From Taenia hydatigena (taxonomy: Eukaryota; Platyhelminthes; Cestoda; Cyclophyllidea; Taeniidae), in assembly GCA_036345935.2 (NCBI GenBank), contig JADWOT020000010.1:10383412-10447411 (forward strand): DNA of 64,000 nucleotides, read 5' to 3'. The notes beneath the pieces were generated by a model. It did no database searches, was not told where the DNA came from, and saw only the letters and a program-made list of their open reading frames with translations. Each line of letters opens with the position of its first letter. The first letter of the stretch is position 1. Shown here in pieces: positions 12,660 to 24,179 of this stretch. A program made the position numbers and the translations under genes.

Positions 12660-13800
12660 GTAGGCTGCATGATTGCCTTATATTTACTTGTCTTATGCGG
12701 CATTTCACACTGAACCCTGGACTCTTCCCCATCATCACATGGTCCAACAAGCAGTGCAAAACATTCTGCAGTATGTCAGCGACCAATCATTGTGCAGCAG
12801 TGAATGGTAAAACGGTCAGTGTAGAAGATAGAAAAAGAAAAGAAAGGAAGTAAGCAAGTGGAAGCAGAGTGCCATTTGGCGAGAAAAACGGCGGCTTCAT
12901 GTAAGTATCCTTTGGTGCTTAAGAAATTAGACAGCGTAGTGCAGATACTATTGCTTGGTCATTCGAAATGACAGGTTATTAAAGAGCCGTGGAAATTTAA
13001 CTAAGTAATGCGTCTCAATTCTGGATCTAGTCCACCTTACCAGTAGTGAAAACGCCGAGCTGGGATAAATGGTGGCAGACTACTAAGGTGAAACGTGGTT
13101 AAAATGTCCACATTGATTCAAACCTGTCGGATTTCTCTTTTGGTAAAAACTAGGGCGAATATACAACCTTTAGTGAATTTTAATGGGGAAGAGGTATTCG
13201 CAAACACCGACTCTGCGATTTTGGTTCCATGACTGCCGTAACGTGCACAAAGACAGTATAGAAGCGTCTAAAGTGGGTTTTAAGTGTAAAATTGAGACCA
13301 TTCGGATGCGTACAAAGTAGGAACTGCCCCCAAGCCTAACGCGGCTGCTGTGCCATGTCAGGCTTGACAAGGCGGTGATGAAACGACAATGCGAACTCTG
13401 AATTATCTTTGCACAGGTTACGCGATGAAAGGTCCACACTTGCCACCGAACGCTTTTGCAGATTTGGTGCAAGGATACATTCTTGCTTATTCGTTGGAGT
13501 GGTTCAGCAAGTGGTCTTAGCAACCGCACAGAAGGAGGCGTGAGCAGTAGCCTGCATTACCTAGGCGTGTCCTGCCACCTGTTATCCCGCTTTGACGACA
13601 CGCAATAAGAGCACGAATTGGATTTGACAGAATGAAGAGAATGCACAGCTTCACGCCGTGACGATGGCCACTGGAAGCAAACTGGGATTCCCCGATTCTG
13701 CTTTAATGGCTTCGGGGGACAATACAATGACTTGGAAGGACGGATTTGATTTTCTGCTTCAGCTGCCTTTCTAATGCAGGCACAAGGGCTCCAATTCGTC
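12660..13800 (+). repeat. Composite direct-repeat block, copy 1
   Basis: Two adjoining segments recur downstream on the same strand. Bases 12675-12925 match 13985-14235, with shared 'aaacggtcagtgtagaaga' and 'acggcggcttc' anchors. Bases 12930-13800 match 16190-17100, with shared 'gaggtattcgcaaacac'-like, 'ccatgactg.cg.aa.g' and 'cacaaagacag' anchors. Reading frames of about 120 codons on the - strand (13170-13529 and 16397-16774) are related through this duplication, but they are not consistently conserved as protein. No known element is recognised. Confidence 0.5.
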
Positions 13801-13984
13801 GACTACTAATCAGTGTGTGGAAGAGATCGTCCAATCAAGCCCAAATTGGCTTGTAACCAAAAGCATGTTGTGGAGTGGAAGTACAATCTGTAGAGAATAA
13901 GGTGCCTGCATATCGTAAAGCGCAGTTTGTGAGTGGTGTGACTGGGCACAAGGCCAACACTGGTTGATGCAATGGCTGCGCACA

Positions 13985-14240
13985 ACAACCTTATATTTAC
14001 TTAGCTTATGAGACACTTCATACTGAACCCTCGACCCTTGCCCATCATCGTATGGTCCATCAGGCAGCGCCAAAACATTCTGGAGTATGTCGTCGAAGCA
14101 ATCATTGTGCAGTGGTCAGTGGTGAAACGGTCAGTGTAGAAGATGGAAAAAGAAAATAAAGGAAGTACGCAAGTGTAAGCAAGGTGCCGATTGGCAGGTA
14201 GAACGGCGGCTTCGTTTGAGTATCCTTTGGGCTTCAATCC
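13985..14240 (+). repeat. Direct repeat of 12675-12925
   Basis: About 250 bp align with the segment 1.3 kb upstream at high enough identity to follow base by base through most of the block. The last matching section is the 'aacggcggcttc.t...agtatcctttgg' anchor. This is non-coding as far as I can see. Confidence 0.6.
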
Positions 14241-16189
14241 AACGAAGCAGCCCAACTCCCGTACCGATGTGCGATCAAGCTTTAGTCAGATTAATTCAGC
14301 ATCTAATGCCACTTTACCCTTTTTGGCGACCAACCAGTTATAGCACATATACGAAATCACTCAGTGGAGGCGATGTACGATACAGTTGAAAGTTCCTACC
14401 ATGTTGGATTTCCAAAACTAGTGCAAGTGGAAGAAAAACGGTCTAAAATTTAGCGACTTTGCAATAGAGGTACTTAAGTCCCCTACGAAATGCACTGCCT
14501 TCTCATGCGATGCCGCTTTACCTCACAATTCTGTAAAGCACTACTTCACGAGTGAGTAATTTATCAGCAGCTCCACCAGTTGGATGTTTGCCCTATGATC
14601 AGAGCGGGTGCCTCCCAACCACATCACACTTTCAAAGAGCTTGTGCTTTTAACAACCCCAATTTTGGAATGAGTGAGCTGCATTTTGTTAAGCAACCTTC
14701 CACACCATTAGTATCCACGCCATTTTACATGAGTTGGTCATAGCAACTGGTTCCAAACTTGTTGGATGTTAACTGACTTGCCTTGCAATAACATAAACAA
14801 AGACAGGATAGCAGTCACAAATGCAGTAGAATGTGCTTCTCCTCCACAGTCCATCCTCCTGCCATACCACCATGCAGCTCCAACTGCTGTCCATTGCCAA
14901 GACACGATCAGTGCAACGCAATCATGTAAAATAATGTGTGTCTCATGGATTGATATCGAAAGATGTGTCGATGAAGGGTACCATGTAAAAGTCACTACAG
15001 CGTTTGCTGCTGTCAAGGCACGTCTTTTGAAATGCAACACATTGATGGAAATGCCACATGAACTAAACCCAATGCAGTCAAGTGAATGTGTTCCTTACCA
15101 CTGAAATTACACTCCATTGATGTCAACTTGTTCTGACATCTGACACTTTCAAACTCCAATTCAGCATAACTGATGCTTAAAGTGTGAGCTTTAGCTTAAG
15201 AGGAGAGGTGGTGCAGACTAATGCGATCTTTAGCAATCCTCGCTTGAAAAAGTGTGTTGCGAGCTCTGCCAGCTGATATTAGAAATGGTTCACATTCCAA
15301 TGCAGGTTATCCCATTATTCCATTTCCACTGCCTCGATGCCAATTGTCCTCAATCAACTCAAATCAGCACGAGTAGTGCTGCGATTGCCACCTGCTTCGC
15401 ATAAAATTGGATTACTGCTTCCTTGTCCAATCACCCGACCACACTTCTCCTTCGCTTCGTCCCTACCTCTCAACTTCCCTTCATGCGCTACTCCTTGCTG
15501 TCGTAGAAGTCAGCCGACGATAGTCAAGCAGCACAATAGGCAGCAGTGTTCTGTTTGACACTTGTTCACCGAAGCTCGCTGTGGCCTCTTTTCAGCAACA
15601 GTCTATAATTTAAGAAAGCCCTCATTAACAACATGTGCTTCAGTACGGCTTGTGTGGATGTGACACTTAATTATAGCACGATGCACACCCACCATTCATT
15701 CCCACCACTTCTGGTGTTACTTCTGGTGGCACCGAATATGGCATCATGTCGGATGGACGTGGTGTGAAGTGGAAGCAAGACCCCTCGAGCCACAAGTGTC
15801 TGCACATCTCTTAATGTGTTTGGCGAGTAAGGACTAAGTAAAGCTTAACGTGATAAGATGTGAGGCGGTGCATGAACAGCAATGCTACTACGTGGGCGCC
15901 TACGTTGGAGGCTACTGGAAGTAGAGTTGAGTGCAGCGGCATTTCACACATCGAAGTTTACTCCACATCCCATCAAGCACTGTGTCTGCGATGCGATATT
16001 AATGTGGCGGGCAATGGTGAAGTGGTGCAGATTTACAGGAAGTGTCCAACTTAATGCCTTTAGATTCGAGCGACATCAGTGATGTATCAAGCGTCACAAC
16101 TCTATTAACTCGATGGGACATTTTAATAAACTTTGTGCTTGTTACTTGCTCAATGCTAAAAAGCAGATTATTTGCATCGTAGGAAATGG
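14241..16189. other. No supported gene; two overlapping antisense open frames
   Basis: The region holds a 112-codon frame on + (14766-15104) and a 100-codon frame on - (14738-15040) that overlap. Neither shows a recognisable domain, signal peptide or flanking gene structure, and neither has a counterpart elsewhere in the window. I do not annotate either as a gene. Confidence 0.35.
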
Positions 16190-17100
16190 TGCTTAAAAAT
16201 TAGGCAACATAGCGCGGATGCTTTCGCTTGGTCATTTTAAATGGCAGGTTAATAAGGGGTAAAGAAACTTCAAATGAATTGTGCTCCTCAGGTATGGACC
16301 TGGACGACACTGCCATTAGCATAAGAACTGAAGTGAAAACGTCGCACTGGATTAAGCATAAGCAAAGTGTTGGGGTGAAGCGTGGTTCAAATAAGTTCAA
16401 ATTGATTCGATTTTGTCTAATTTCTCTTTTTGTAGAAATGAGAACAGGTAAACAACCTTTGGTGAATTTGGTGAGGAAAGAGGTATTGGCGAATACGGAT
16501 TGCCTGCAATTGTGATTCCATGACTGTCGCAATGCACACAAAGACAGCAATACCAACGTCTAGAAGATATTTCACACGCTTCCTTAGGTACATTGCAAGC
16601 GATTAGGAAGCTAAAAAATGACTCTGAGAAAAGCGCTGCTCGCCCTGTCATATCAGGCCTAAAGAAGGCGACAATGAGGAGGTAATGCGGATTTTGTTTT
16701 CTCTTTGCATAAATTACCCGATGCAGGGCCCACACCTGCGACCGTAAGCTGTCGCTAGCTTGGTGCAATGTCACATTCTTGCTTATTCGTTAGATAGGTT
16801 TAAGACCTATTCTCAGTGACAGCATAGAGGGAGGCGGGAATATTAGGCTACATCAAACAAGCGTGCCCTGCCACCTGTCACCTTCCCATGGCGCCAAACT
16901 ATAATATCAAGCCTGTGCTTTACCTGGAAATCCATTGATTATGGCAGCGGTGAATGAAAACAATGTGAGATTCCTCTTTTCTGCTTCAAAGGTTTGAGGA
17001 AACAGTACATTGACTTAGAGTCATGGGTTTAATATCCGACCTCAGCTGCATTCCCAATGTAGGCACAATGGCTCAGCTTCGTCGACTGCCAATCAGTATA
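16190..17100 (+). repeat. Composite direct-repeat block, copy 2
   Basis: This is the second copy of the 12930-13800 block on the same strand. Identity is moderate, with indels. At its right edge (about 17110-17155) is an imperfect purine-rich tandem array with repeated 'cggaggcagag'. No coding region is supported. Confidence 0.5.
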
Positions 17101-17589
17101 TAGAAGAGGTCGGAGGCAGAGTCAGTGACAGAGACGGAGTCGGAGGCAGAGGCGCTTTGTAAGATTGTATGGTACAACCGATAGAATCACCCACTCTGCA
17201 CAAAGTGTGTGAGCCAGAAGCCAACCAGTTTTCACATATTATTTTGCTACATACTGTCTGGCATTGGTACACGCATTCCAGGTATCATCGGTTCTTTTGG
17301 CAAGATTCTTGAACTGCAAACTGATGAGCATAGACAGCGCCTATGTGAAAGACATTTCGCTTATAGCGCACGCAAAGATGTCTGCAGGTTGAATGAACAA
17401 GAAAGCAAGCACCTCTACACGCTTCTCGGCACTGCCATCATCTATCAGTTCTCCTTCGTGATAGACGCGATGGATTCCGCCCTGCATTGTCATAGCAGGC
17501 GCCGTCAGTCATATGTACTAAAGAGCGTAAAGAACAACATCGCCCGTATCGCCTACAATGGAACCCGTCGCACCCATTGCTACTCATCC

Positions 17590-18068
17590 GGGATGTTACA
17601 TCGGAAGAGACAGAACAAGCAGCGGTCAAGTCTAGGAGGACCTAAGATAACAAGAATCTGTAGCTTCTATGCTCTCTGGATTGATATGAATCTCAAAGTT
17701 AGTCAAGTAAGCCACTACATTAACAAAATCGAGTCCATCAGGCTAGTTATGCGGCAATGGTCGTCCACACTTATAAGCCACATAATGGAGAGAAGGCCAA
17801 AAGGAATGATTGGGACCCAAATCAATTGCGCTGCATCCAAGCATTAAAAGTTGAATGATTCTGCCACAATCTGATAGGACGTGGTTTATGCACTGCGAAG
17901 AGTATTGACGACATTCTTGTTAGAATTGTAGAGCACTTAGTAAAACATTTCCTTCTGATTGTGCATTCAACTCTGGGTCAGCTTCTCTTCTTACAAAGGC
18001 ACGAGTTGAACACAGCATACAGCATAGTTTTGCGTCCACCCACTGCATTTGTGTCACGTAACTGCGAA
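17590..18068 (-). pseudogene. F-box-like family internal fragment, left arm of a near-identical inverted repeat
   Basis: Read on the - strand this is the N-terminal to middle part of the F-box-like unit. It is the reverse complement of 20509-20990 with only a few differences seen by eye (for example one T/C near 17644). The two copies share the same disabling changes, so the duplication happened after decay. An 84-residue stretch of the antisense translation is the same in the two arms, a by-product of the identity and not evidence of a gene. The match stops abruptly at 18068, inside the equivalent of GILRSYV. Confidence 0.65.
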
Positions 18069-18149
18069 AGCGAGTTCTTGTAAAACGCTGCAAGCTCTTT
18101 GATGTATATCTTGCTATTTTGTGCTTTATTGATGTGCAAGGACACCAGT

Positions 18150-18550
18150 GTATCTCAAGGAAGAGGAAATTGGTAATTAAGTATGGTCCCAGTTCGCCTT
18201 CTTACATTGACGGCAGAGTAATTATTTAGTGTAATTTTTCTACTTATAAGGCTGCAGATGTATATATATATGTGATAATGGCAGAATTCGGACTACTTCT
18301 CAACTAATGAAGGGGTTGATAATAGCGAGTGCACCAACCCATTTGTGACTGTCGCATAGTTATCAAGTTTCTCATGTCATTACTTATGCTTTAATCGGTC
18401 TGCGCGTTTATCCCTCTCTACTGACTTTATTAAGATAGTATCGTGGACTCTCCTTTCAACGGGAGTATGGGCTTGAGTTCATCTGCTGCGCTGGGTGTGT
18501 CTGAGTCTGTTGCAATCAGAAGCTTCACATTCTTGGTCCTCGAGAGACAA
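18150..18550 (+). repeat. Direct repeat, copy 2 (pair with 11630-12035)
   Basis: This is collinear with 11630-12035. It contains a short (TA)n run near 18258-18272 that is absent from copy 1. It has no open frame of note. Confidence 0.5.
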
Positions 18551-18799
18551 CGACAATCCTACCTGCTCCTACCGTAGTGAATGGCAACGCTCACAATGAA
18601 TTGAGAATTCTTTATCTAGACGCAGACACATCCATTTGAAGCTTTTATTAATGTGCCATCTTCACTGTTTAATACACCTTATTTCTGATCACCAGTCTGG
18701 CGACCATAACCAGACAAACATGCTGAGGCGAGTCTTATATGAAGCAAATCATGCGCCCTACTTCCCGATATCACCTCCTCACATACTTGCACGGATTCG

Positions 18800-19060
18800 C
18801 CGCAACGCAGTCACTCATTCAGTTTGCTAACAGCGAATATGCACACTTCTCACTGCTTAAATTACCATTGCATTTTGACCGACCCGCTTTGCTAGAACTA
18901 GTCAACGACGTGTGCAAGCGAATTCACCCCTCATGCACTGCCTGGTGGCCACAGCCAACGTTGAGACCTGTGAAATCTCAGCGGTCGCTTCATTTTCGCT
19001 TCTCTACTTCCAAAAGATAGTAACAATTTCATAGTCAGCAAATGCGAATGTGAGGTAGGA
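18800..19060 (+). repeat. Dispersed repeat family with 'CENSVAASIS' relatives, copy 1
   Basis: This segment aligns with 22660-22860 and more weakly with 28900-29050. Shared nucleotide anchors are 'ctcag.ggt.gct.cattttcgct', 'tctacttcca' and 'atagtagc.at' followed by '.cagcaaat'. In the copies at 22605-22856 and 28640-29083 the frame reads CENSVAASISLFYF and CSNSVTTSILHL, hinting at an ancestral coding sequence. Copy 1 is frameshifted. Function unknown. Confidence 0.45.
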
Positions 19061-19694
19061 AGCAGCTCTACCCCTTAATGTGTAAATCAACGGGCACTTC
19101 GCAGAAGGAATCTAACAAGCTCTTGAATGATGATTAGTGACGTGATGGTCCTTCATTCGAGTTGTGTAGCCACAACGCATATTTTTATGTGAATTCAGAA
19201 AGCTTTTACACCGAAGGTGCTATTTCTATCACCCCGATCAAAATGCAGCGCCGAACTAAGAAATACCGAATGAAAGCTTGCTGTTTTATGTAACTTGTCA
19301 GGTTGTAGATCTCTATATTATCCCCATCTTATGCTGCTGCTAATGGAACAGCCATACCTTGTTAGCTAAGATGCTAATCATTAGCACAGTAAGGCTACGA
19401 AGCAGTTCCAGTGTCGTTAAAGAAGAATGCATCGAAATAATCTGTCTGCATTTTGATCTTTGGCTGATTTGAAGAATAAGTTCCACAACGATGCAAGTGT
19501 GTGCCCCTTCTGCATGCGTAGCTTTTTACTTAAAACGATCCAGGTGTTTCGGAATGCTACTGATACTGGTACTAAACACTACTTCTCCGAAAATGAAAGT
19601 AAACGTGCGACGCCAATGGCAACACACTTTCGCGCACCCTTGTTAAGCATGCAGCCTACTGTTTCACAACAAATCAAAAAGGACGCTAAAACTT

Positions 19695-19850
19695 AATCCC
19701 ATTTTCCTTTTTTGTGGAGGCGTCGAACACATTAAGTAGCATTGCTGTCCTTCTTGTAATTATATGCAATTGCATTCAACGCTTGCTACGCCACAGAGTG
19801 AAACGAGTTGAAGTCACCAAGGCGGCCGACGTTGGCAGACACGCTCATGC
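19695..19850 (+). repeat. Dispersed repeat encoding a short hydrophobic peptide, copy 2
   Basis: This is the inverted relative of 12480-12620. It encodes SNTLSSIAVLLVIICN and VKRVEVTKAAD before matching ends at the 'gacgttggcagacac' anchor. Most peptide positions are kept despite nucleotide changes, which is the best sign that the ancestral segment was translated. Confidence 0.5.
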
Positions 19851-19879
19851 CAAGGAGGCTAGCTCCATCATCTGAATGC

Positions 19880-20990
19880 ACACCCCATGCGTTGTCAGAA
19901 TTTGGCATTTTAAGACGCACTTCATCATGCACTGTTCCTACCTATCGAAATGGGCAGGGGAGTTAAAAGTGTGCTGCAGCCACTTGAGCTGTCAGAAAGT
20001 AAGAGGAAAATAAAAACGGGGAAACAAGCCAAAACCCCTACATTGCCATCGCACAGTCTGGAACGGACGATTAGCCTACCCTTTAAAATGTGGCAAAAGA
20101 AAATCAAATGGGATAGTAAGTGCCATTGAATAGTAGAGTAGGGAACATTACAGCCTTGATGGAATATAGTTATTGGCGAAAGTGCATGAAGCATTTGACT
20201 GGAGTAAACCTGGCAGACTGTACAGTCGGTGGCCTAGCCAGGCTAAACACTTGCCTCACGGCAATGGCTAACTCGATTCAGGCGCACGTTCATGCTTTTC
20301 ACTCAAGCAAACTCTGCTGATAGCGAATAAATTACGAGTCGGGGTTAAGATTCATTTAGTAAACCTGCGAGTTGTACAATGGAGAGGATTCCTCAGCATG
20401 TACGAATCGAGATTTGCAAATACCTTGATGCCATGGACATCGTCAATGTGTGAGGCAATGCCCCACATGAGGTCGGTTCTCAGGTCTCTCACCATCAAAG
20501 GCATTTTGCGCAGTTACGTGACACAAATGCAGTGGGTGGACGCAAAACTATGCTGTATGCTGTGTTCAACTCGTGCCTTTGTAAGAAGAGAAGCTGACCC
20601 AGAGTTGAATGCACAATCAGAAGGAAATGTTTTACTAAGTGCTCTACAATTCTAACAAGAATGTCGTCAATACTCTTCGCAGTGCATAAACCACGTCCTA
20701 TCAGATTGTGGCAGAATCATTCAACTTTTAATGCTTGGATGCAGCGCAATTGATTTGGGTCCCAATCATTCCTTTTGGCCTTCTCTCCATTATGTGGCTT
20801 ATAAGTGTGGACGACCATTGCCGCATAACTAGCCTGATGGACTCGATTTTGTTAATGTAGTGGCTTACTTGACTAACTTTGAGATTCATATCAATCCAGA
20901 GAGCATAGAAGCTACAGATTCTTGTTATCTTGGGTCCTCCTAGACTTGACCGCTGCTTGTTCTGTCTCTTCCGATGTAACATCCAGGATG
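19880..20990 (+). pseudogene. F-box-like family copy, 5' two thirds, frameshifted
   Basis: The 5' flank and leader (19880-20378) match 25990-26480. The conserved start is at 20379 (MERIPQHVRIEICKYLDAMD). The frame is lost soon after DIVN because this copy lacks two bases of the GT-rich stretch present in the open copy, and an in-frame TAA lies near 20653. The match ends at about 20990, before the C-terminal third. Part of it (20509-20990) is the right arm of the near-identical inverted repeat with 17590-18068. It is decayed and cannot encode the full protein. Confidence 0.65.
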
Positions 20991-21084
20991 AGTTGCAATC
21001 ATGTGTACCAAAGCAAAGCATAGAAGAGCGCGACTGCGTAAAGAGGCAGGCATTTGCTTGAATCATAGTGGAGACATATTCAAT

Positions 21085-21530
21085 TAAATTTTTGTCCTTG
21101 ACTTCTTCCTGCAGCGCTAGTATTGGCTATTTGCAACGCAGCCATTTGGAACACCTCATAGAGCCCCACGAACCTTCCACCCCGTTGGTGCAGACGACAT
21201 GCCCTCCACCAGTTATAAGGCGTAAGTCTCGCTGCAGATCTGCCAGACGCTTGCAATGTAATTTTGTCAAGTCTGTGAAGGCTGGATATGAGATACGCAA
21301 AATGGTCACCCCTATCCGTCAAATCTCTTGTCGCCACCGAAATCGTGTCGAGGATGAAGAGCATTGGAGGGCGAGTCGTCCTATTGGCAGCGAGGTCGGT
21401 GATGCTTTGCTTTTTCCTAATTACCACTGGTGTGCAATTAAATTTGGATTTATTCAACCACAAAGGCTTAATCCCAATAATTGCAGCACTGGTGTTATGT
21501 GAACTGACGTAAGATTGGCGAAGAAACGGC
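21085..21530 (-). pseudogene. F-box-like family fragment, C-terminal third, opposite strand
   Basis: On the - strand, about 21085-21410 encodes the C-terminal third of the F-box-like protein: TTRPPMLFILDT, HRLDKITLQASGR, PYNWWRACRLHQRGG, then YEVFQMAALQIAN. The frame is open but is joined at its N-terminal side (21411-21530) to unrelated sequence that matches, inverted, 25690-25800. Adjacent to and facing the + strand copy ending at 20990, it marks a rearrangement breakpoint near 21000-21080. There is no start codon with an F-box. Confidence 0.6.
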
Positions 21531-22279
21531 ACAAGTTACATAAACTAAATCTGCCATTTTCCCTACCCTATTCATTCTGGGCAACACTTAACTTGCTCTA
21601 GGTATGTAAGTGCTGTAAGACGTCCTGTGAGGATATGATGGAAAAGGACTAAGAATGAGTAGACAAGGTCGCTATTGCTGGTTCGCTTGTCAAGTATAAA
21701 CAAATTCGCATGACACAAACAATGAATCGTTGCGGCACTGCGAAAAGAATGGATACACTAGTAACAAAATCCTGATGAAAAATGCAGTTGTCGCCATTTC
21801 TGCATGATGAAGTTACCGGTTCTCGGGCGGTGATTGAACGAAACACACTCGGAAGGCTAAAGGAGATGTCACGTTGCAACGAAACTATCGTCCTAAACTT
21901 TAGACATCCAACACACACTCCTGCTGTGTCAGTACACATGAATGCATCTTCTAAACAATCAGGAATGGAAGTAAAGCTCTGCCATTCAAGCACCAATTCA
22001 AGCTGCACTCCTGCCTGGCCCGTTGTGGGCATCGCGTTGGTACATGATGGAGAAATGATCACCCTAAACGGTGGAACAGGGATTGAAACTCAGTTGGGTG
22101 CTGCATGGAAGGACTGGTCAGAGGAGAAGGAAATTCAGCTTCTGATCTAGTGTCAGTGGAGTTCATGTGAGTTGCAACAGGGTTAACACCGACTACTGGT
22201 TGAGCAGTGTGAAGTTCAAGTCGAGTTCACTGTGAGCAATTCGGTGGGGCCGTCCACTCCCTGCATTCGGCGTGTACTA

Positions 22280-23430
22280 AATTAACAACAACTCAAGTGC
22301 ACGGATTGCCGATTTGGAAGCCCAGAAATTCTTGGATGAATAATATAGAGCCTTCGAATTCTTAATGCGTGTTTTCGTGCCCGTTGCACAACCATCACAA
22401 ATCATTTGTTCTCGCTGCCCACCTTCGCATCATGCCAACAATCGTAGACGATAAATAAGTTGTCTGATGTTCTGCCAGCACGTTGTATGCACGAGTACAC
22501 GGGAATGTGGTCTGAAAGTACATGGGTTATATTCTAAGATTTCAATGACATGCTTGTTTCGAAATCCGCTGATCTGCCAGCATTAATCAAGCAACCATAC
22601 GTGCGTGGGTTTCGTGTTGCACTTGCTGATCCCACTAACTGATTTCTTTCTACAGACCTTCTACAAACCAGCTACTCAATCAGTCGATCCACGGCGAATG
22701 TTTTTAAGCAAGCACACCTCTCCACCCTTCATGCTTTGTGTGGGCACCAGAGCTGCCTTTAAGTTCTGCGAGAACTCAGTGGCTGCCTCAATTTCGCTAT
22801 TCTACTTCCATGGAATAGTAGCGATTCCGCAAACAGCAAATCCTTTTGTAATATAGGTGGCGACTGCACCACATTTACTTTTGCGGAACCGATTACGATT
22901 AGATTATGGAAGATAAATGGTCACCTAAATGTCTTTCAGTCTTCTTGAGCAGCCATAAACTATGCTTTTGATATCAGTACAGTGGGCTTCTACATCAAGC
23001 TTGTTGCTATTAGTAAACATAATCAAAATGTAGTGCCAAACCAAGGCACATTTACGAAGTCGTAGGCCACCTTAATATCAACCTTTTCATACTGTGGTAA
23101 TGAAACCGCCTTGTGTTGTTAGCAACGTTGTTGATCATTAGCACAAGGGGCTAAGAAGTAAACGCAGCTATTGCATAAAGGAGTACCTCTAAGTATTCTG
23201 CCAATTTTTTCGTCTTTTATCTGAATTGTTGACTAGGGCATAAAGCAATGTAGGACAGTGCTGTGGCAGCGTGCATAGCTTCGTGTCCAAAATCAATCCG
23301 AATGTTTCGTAACACTGCTGCTGTCATTTAGGATTCTTTGCAAGTTAAACACTGCTTTTCTTCGTAAGTATAAGCGTGCGGTGCCAAATGCAGCGTGTTT
23401 TAGTGTGTCCTTGGTAAATGGACATCCAGT
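22280..23430 (+). repeat. Left arm of a large inverted repeat (foldback)
   Basis: Bases of this arm reappear as the reverse complement in 24180-25720. Outer part: 22290-22520 pairs with 25500-25715. Middle: 22540-22640 pairs with 24690-24800. Inner: 22860-23240 pairs with 24290-24660, and 23270-23370 continues to about 24180. The inner match covers 'aagataaatggtcacc', 'catgctttt' and the 'tgttgatcattagcacaaggggctaag' anchors. Identity is roughly 80-90% by eye. There is no transposase and no clear terminal signature. Confidence 0.6.
22605..22860 (+). repeat. 'CENSVAASIS' repeat family, copy 2 (inside the foldback arm)
   Basis: An 83-codon open frame (22605-22856) ends with CENSVAASISLFYF and IVAIPQTANPFV. 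The related frame ending near 29080 reads CSNSVTTSILHL and IVAVPLLTNPLM. The agreement in frame and spacing supports a once-coding segment, now dispersed. I cannot name the family. Confidence 0.4.
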
Positions 23431-23959
23431 GCCTCACAACCGACCACAAAACAGCATTGGATCCTACAATCATTTCTTCATTTGAAATTTGGTCGGGTTT
23501 TCGATTTAAGCTCAGGTCACCATGAGCAATGCAGCAAGTTCGTGGATTAAGATCGTAAAAGACACTTGTAACTGCACATTTGCTGTGCCTATGTTTACAA
23601 AATTGTGCAATAAAACGCAAATGCTTGCAACAATCCATTGGTATGACACCCTGTACGGTTCTCGAACTACCACTTTATAAGTGAAGTCCTAATTAGATCC
23701 ATGGACACGAGTCTGTTCAGCCTTCTTTTAACAGACTTTCTGGACTGGCGTCAACCCCACTCTCGGATCACAGAGGATAGTTAACTGGCTGACTACCTTC
23801 TCATAACGTTTTTGTGCAGCAGGTAATAAAACCTTATTCCCCTTTTCATTGTGTCTACTAGCTTGGAAACATGATGAGATGGCTTACGTAAGGACCAATC
23901 CTGCAAGAACATCGGGTCGTCTTGTAACTGTGACGATGCCTGTAAGAAACAAACAACCT

Positions 23960-24060
23960 CACAATTCGTCTTGCATACAGTTCCTGTCCTGGCTTTGATC
24001 GCGGCTGCAACATTGTGTCTGCCAACGTCGATTATCCTGGTGCATGATTAGTTCGATGTC
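23960..24060 (-). repeat. Short-hydrophobic-peptide repeat, partial copy 3
   Basis: About 80 bp match 12445-12520, including 'attgtgtctgccaa.gtcg' and the 'ctttgatcgcggctg' block. It lies in the loop between the two foldback arms. The membrane-segment coding part is missing. Confidence 0.4.
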
Positions 24061-24179
24061 CGGGTAAAATGGAGAAATGATGGCAGAACATAATGATGTT
24101 TTGTGGTCGGTTGTGAGGCACTTGACTGTCCATTTACCAAGGGCACAACAAAACACGTTTATATTTACGAAAAAAGTAG

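Noticed and set aside
14738..15104. Two overlapping antisense open frames of 100 and 112 codons
   Set aside because: No domain, no copy elsewhere, no splice or promoter context. Frames this long occur by chance in this composition.
17209..17847. 212-codon open frame on the + strand
   Set aside because: More than a third of it is the antisense of a decayed F-box-like copy (17590-17847). The same antisense peptide occurs at 20728-20990 because the DNA is duplicated inverted.
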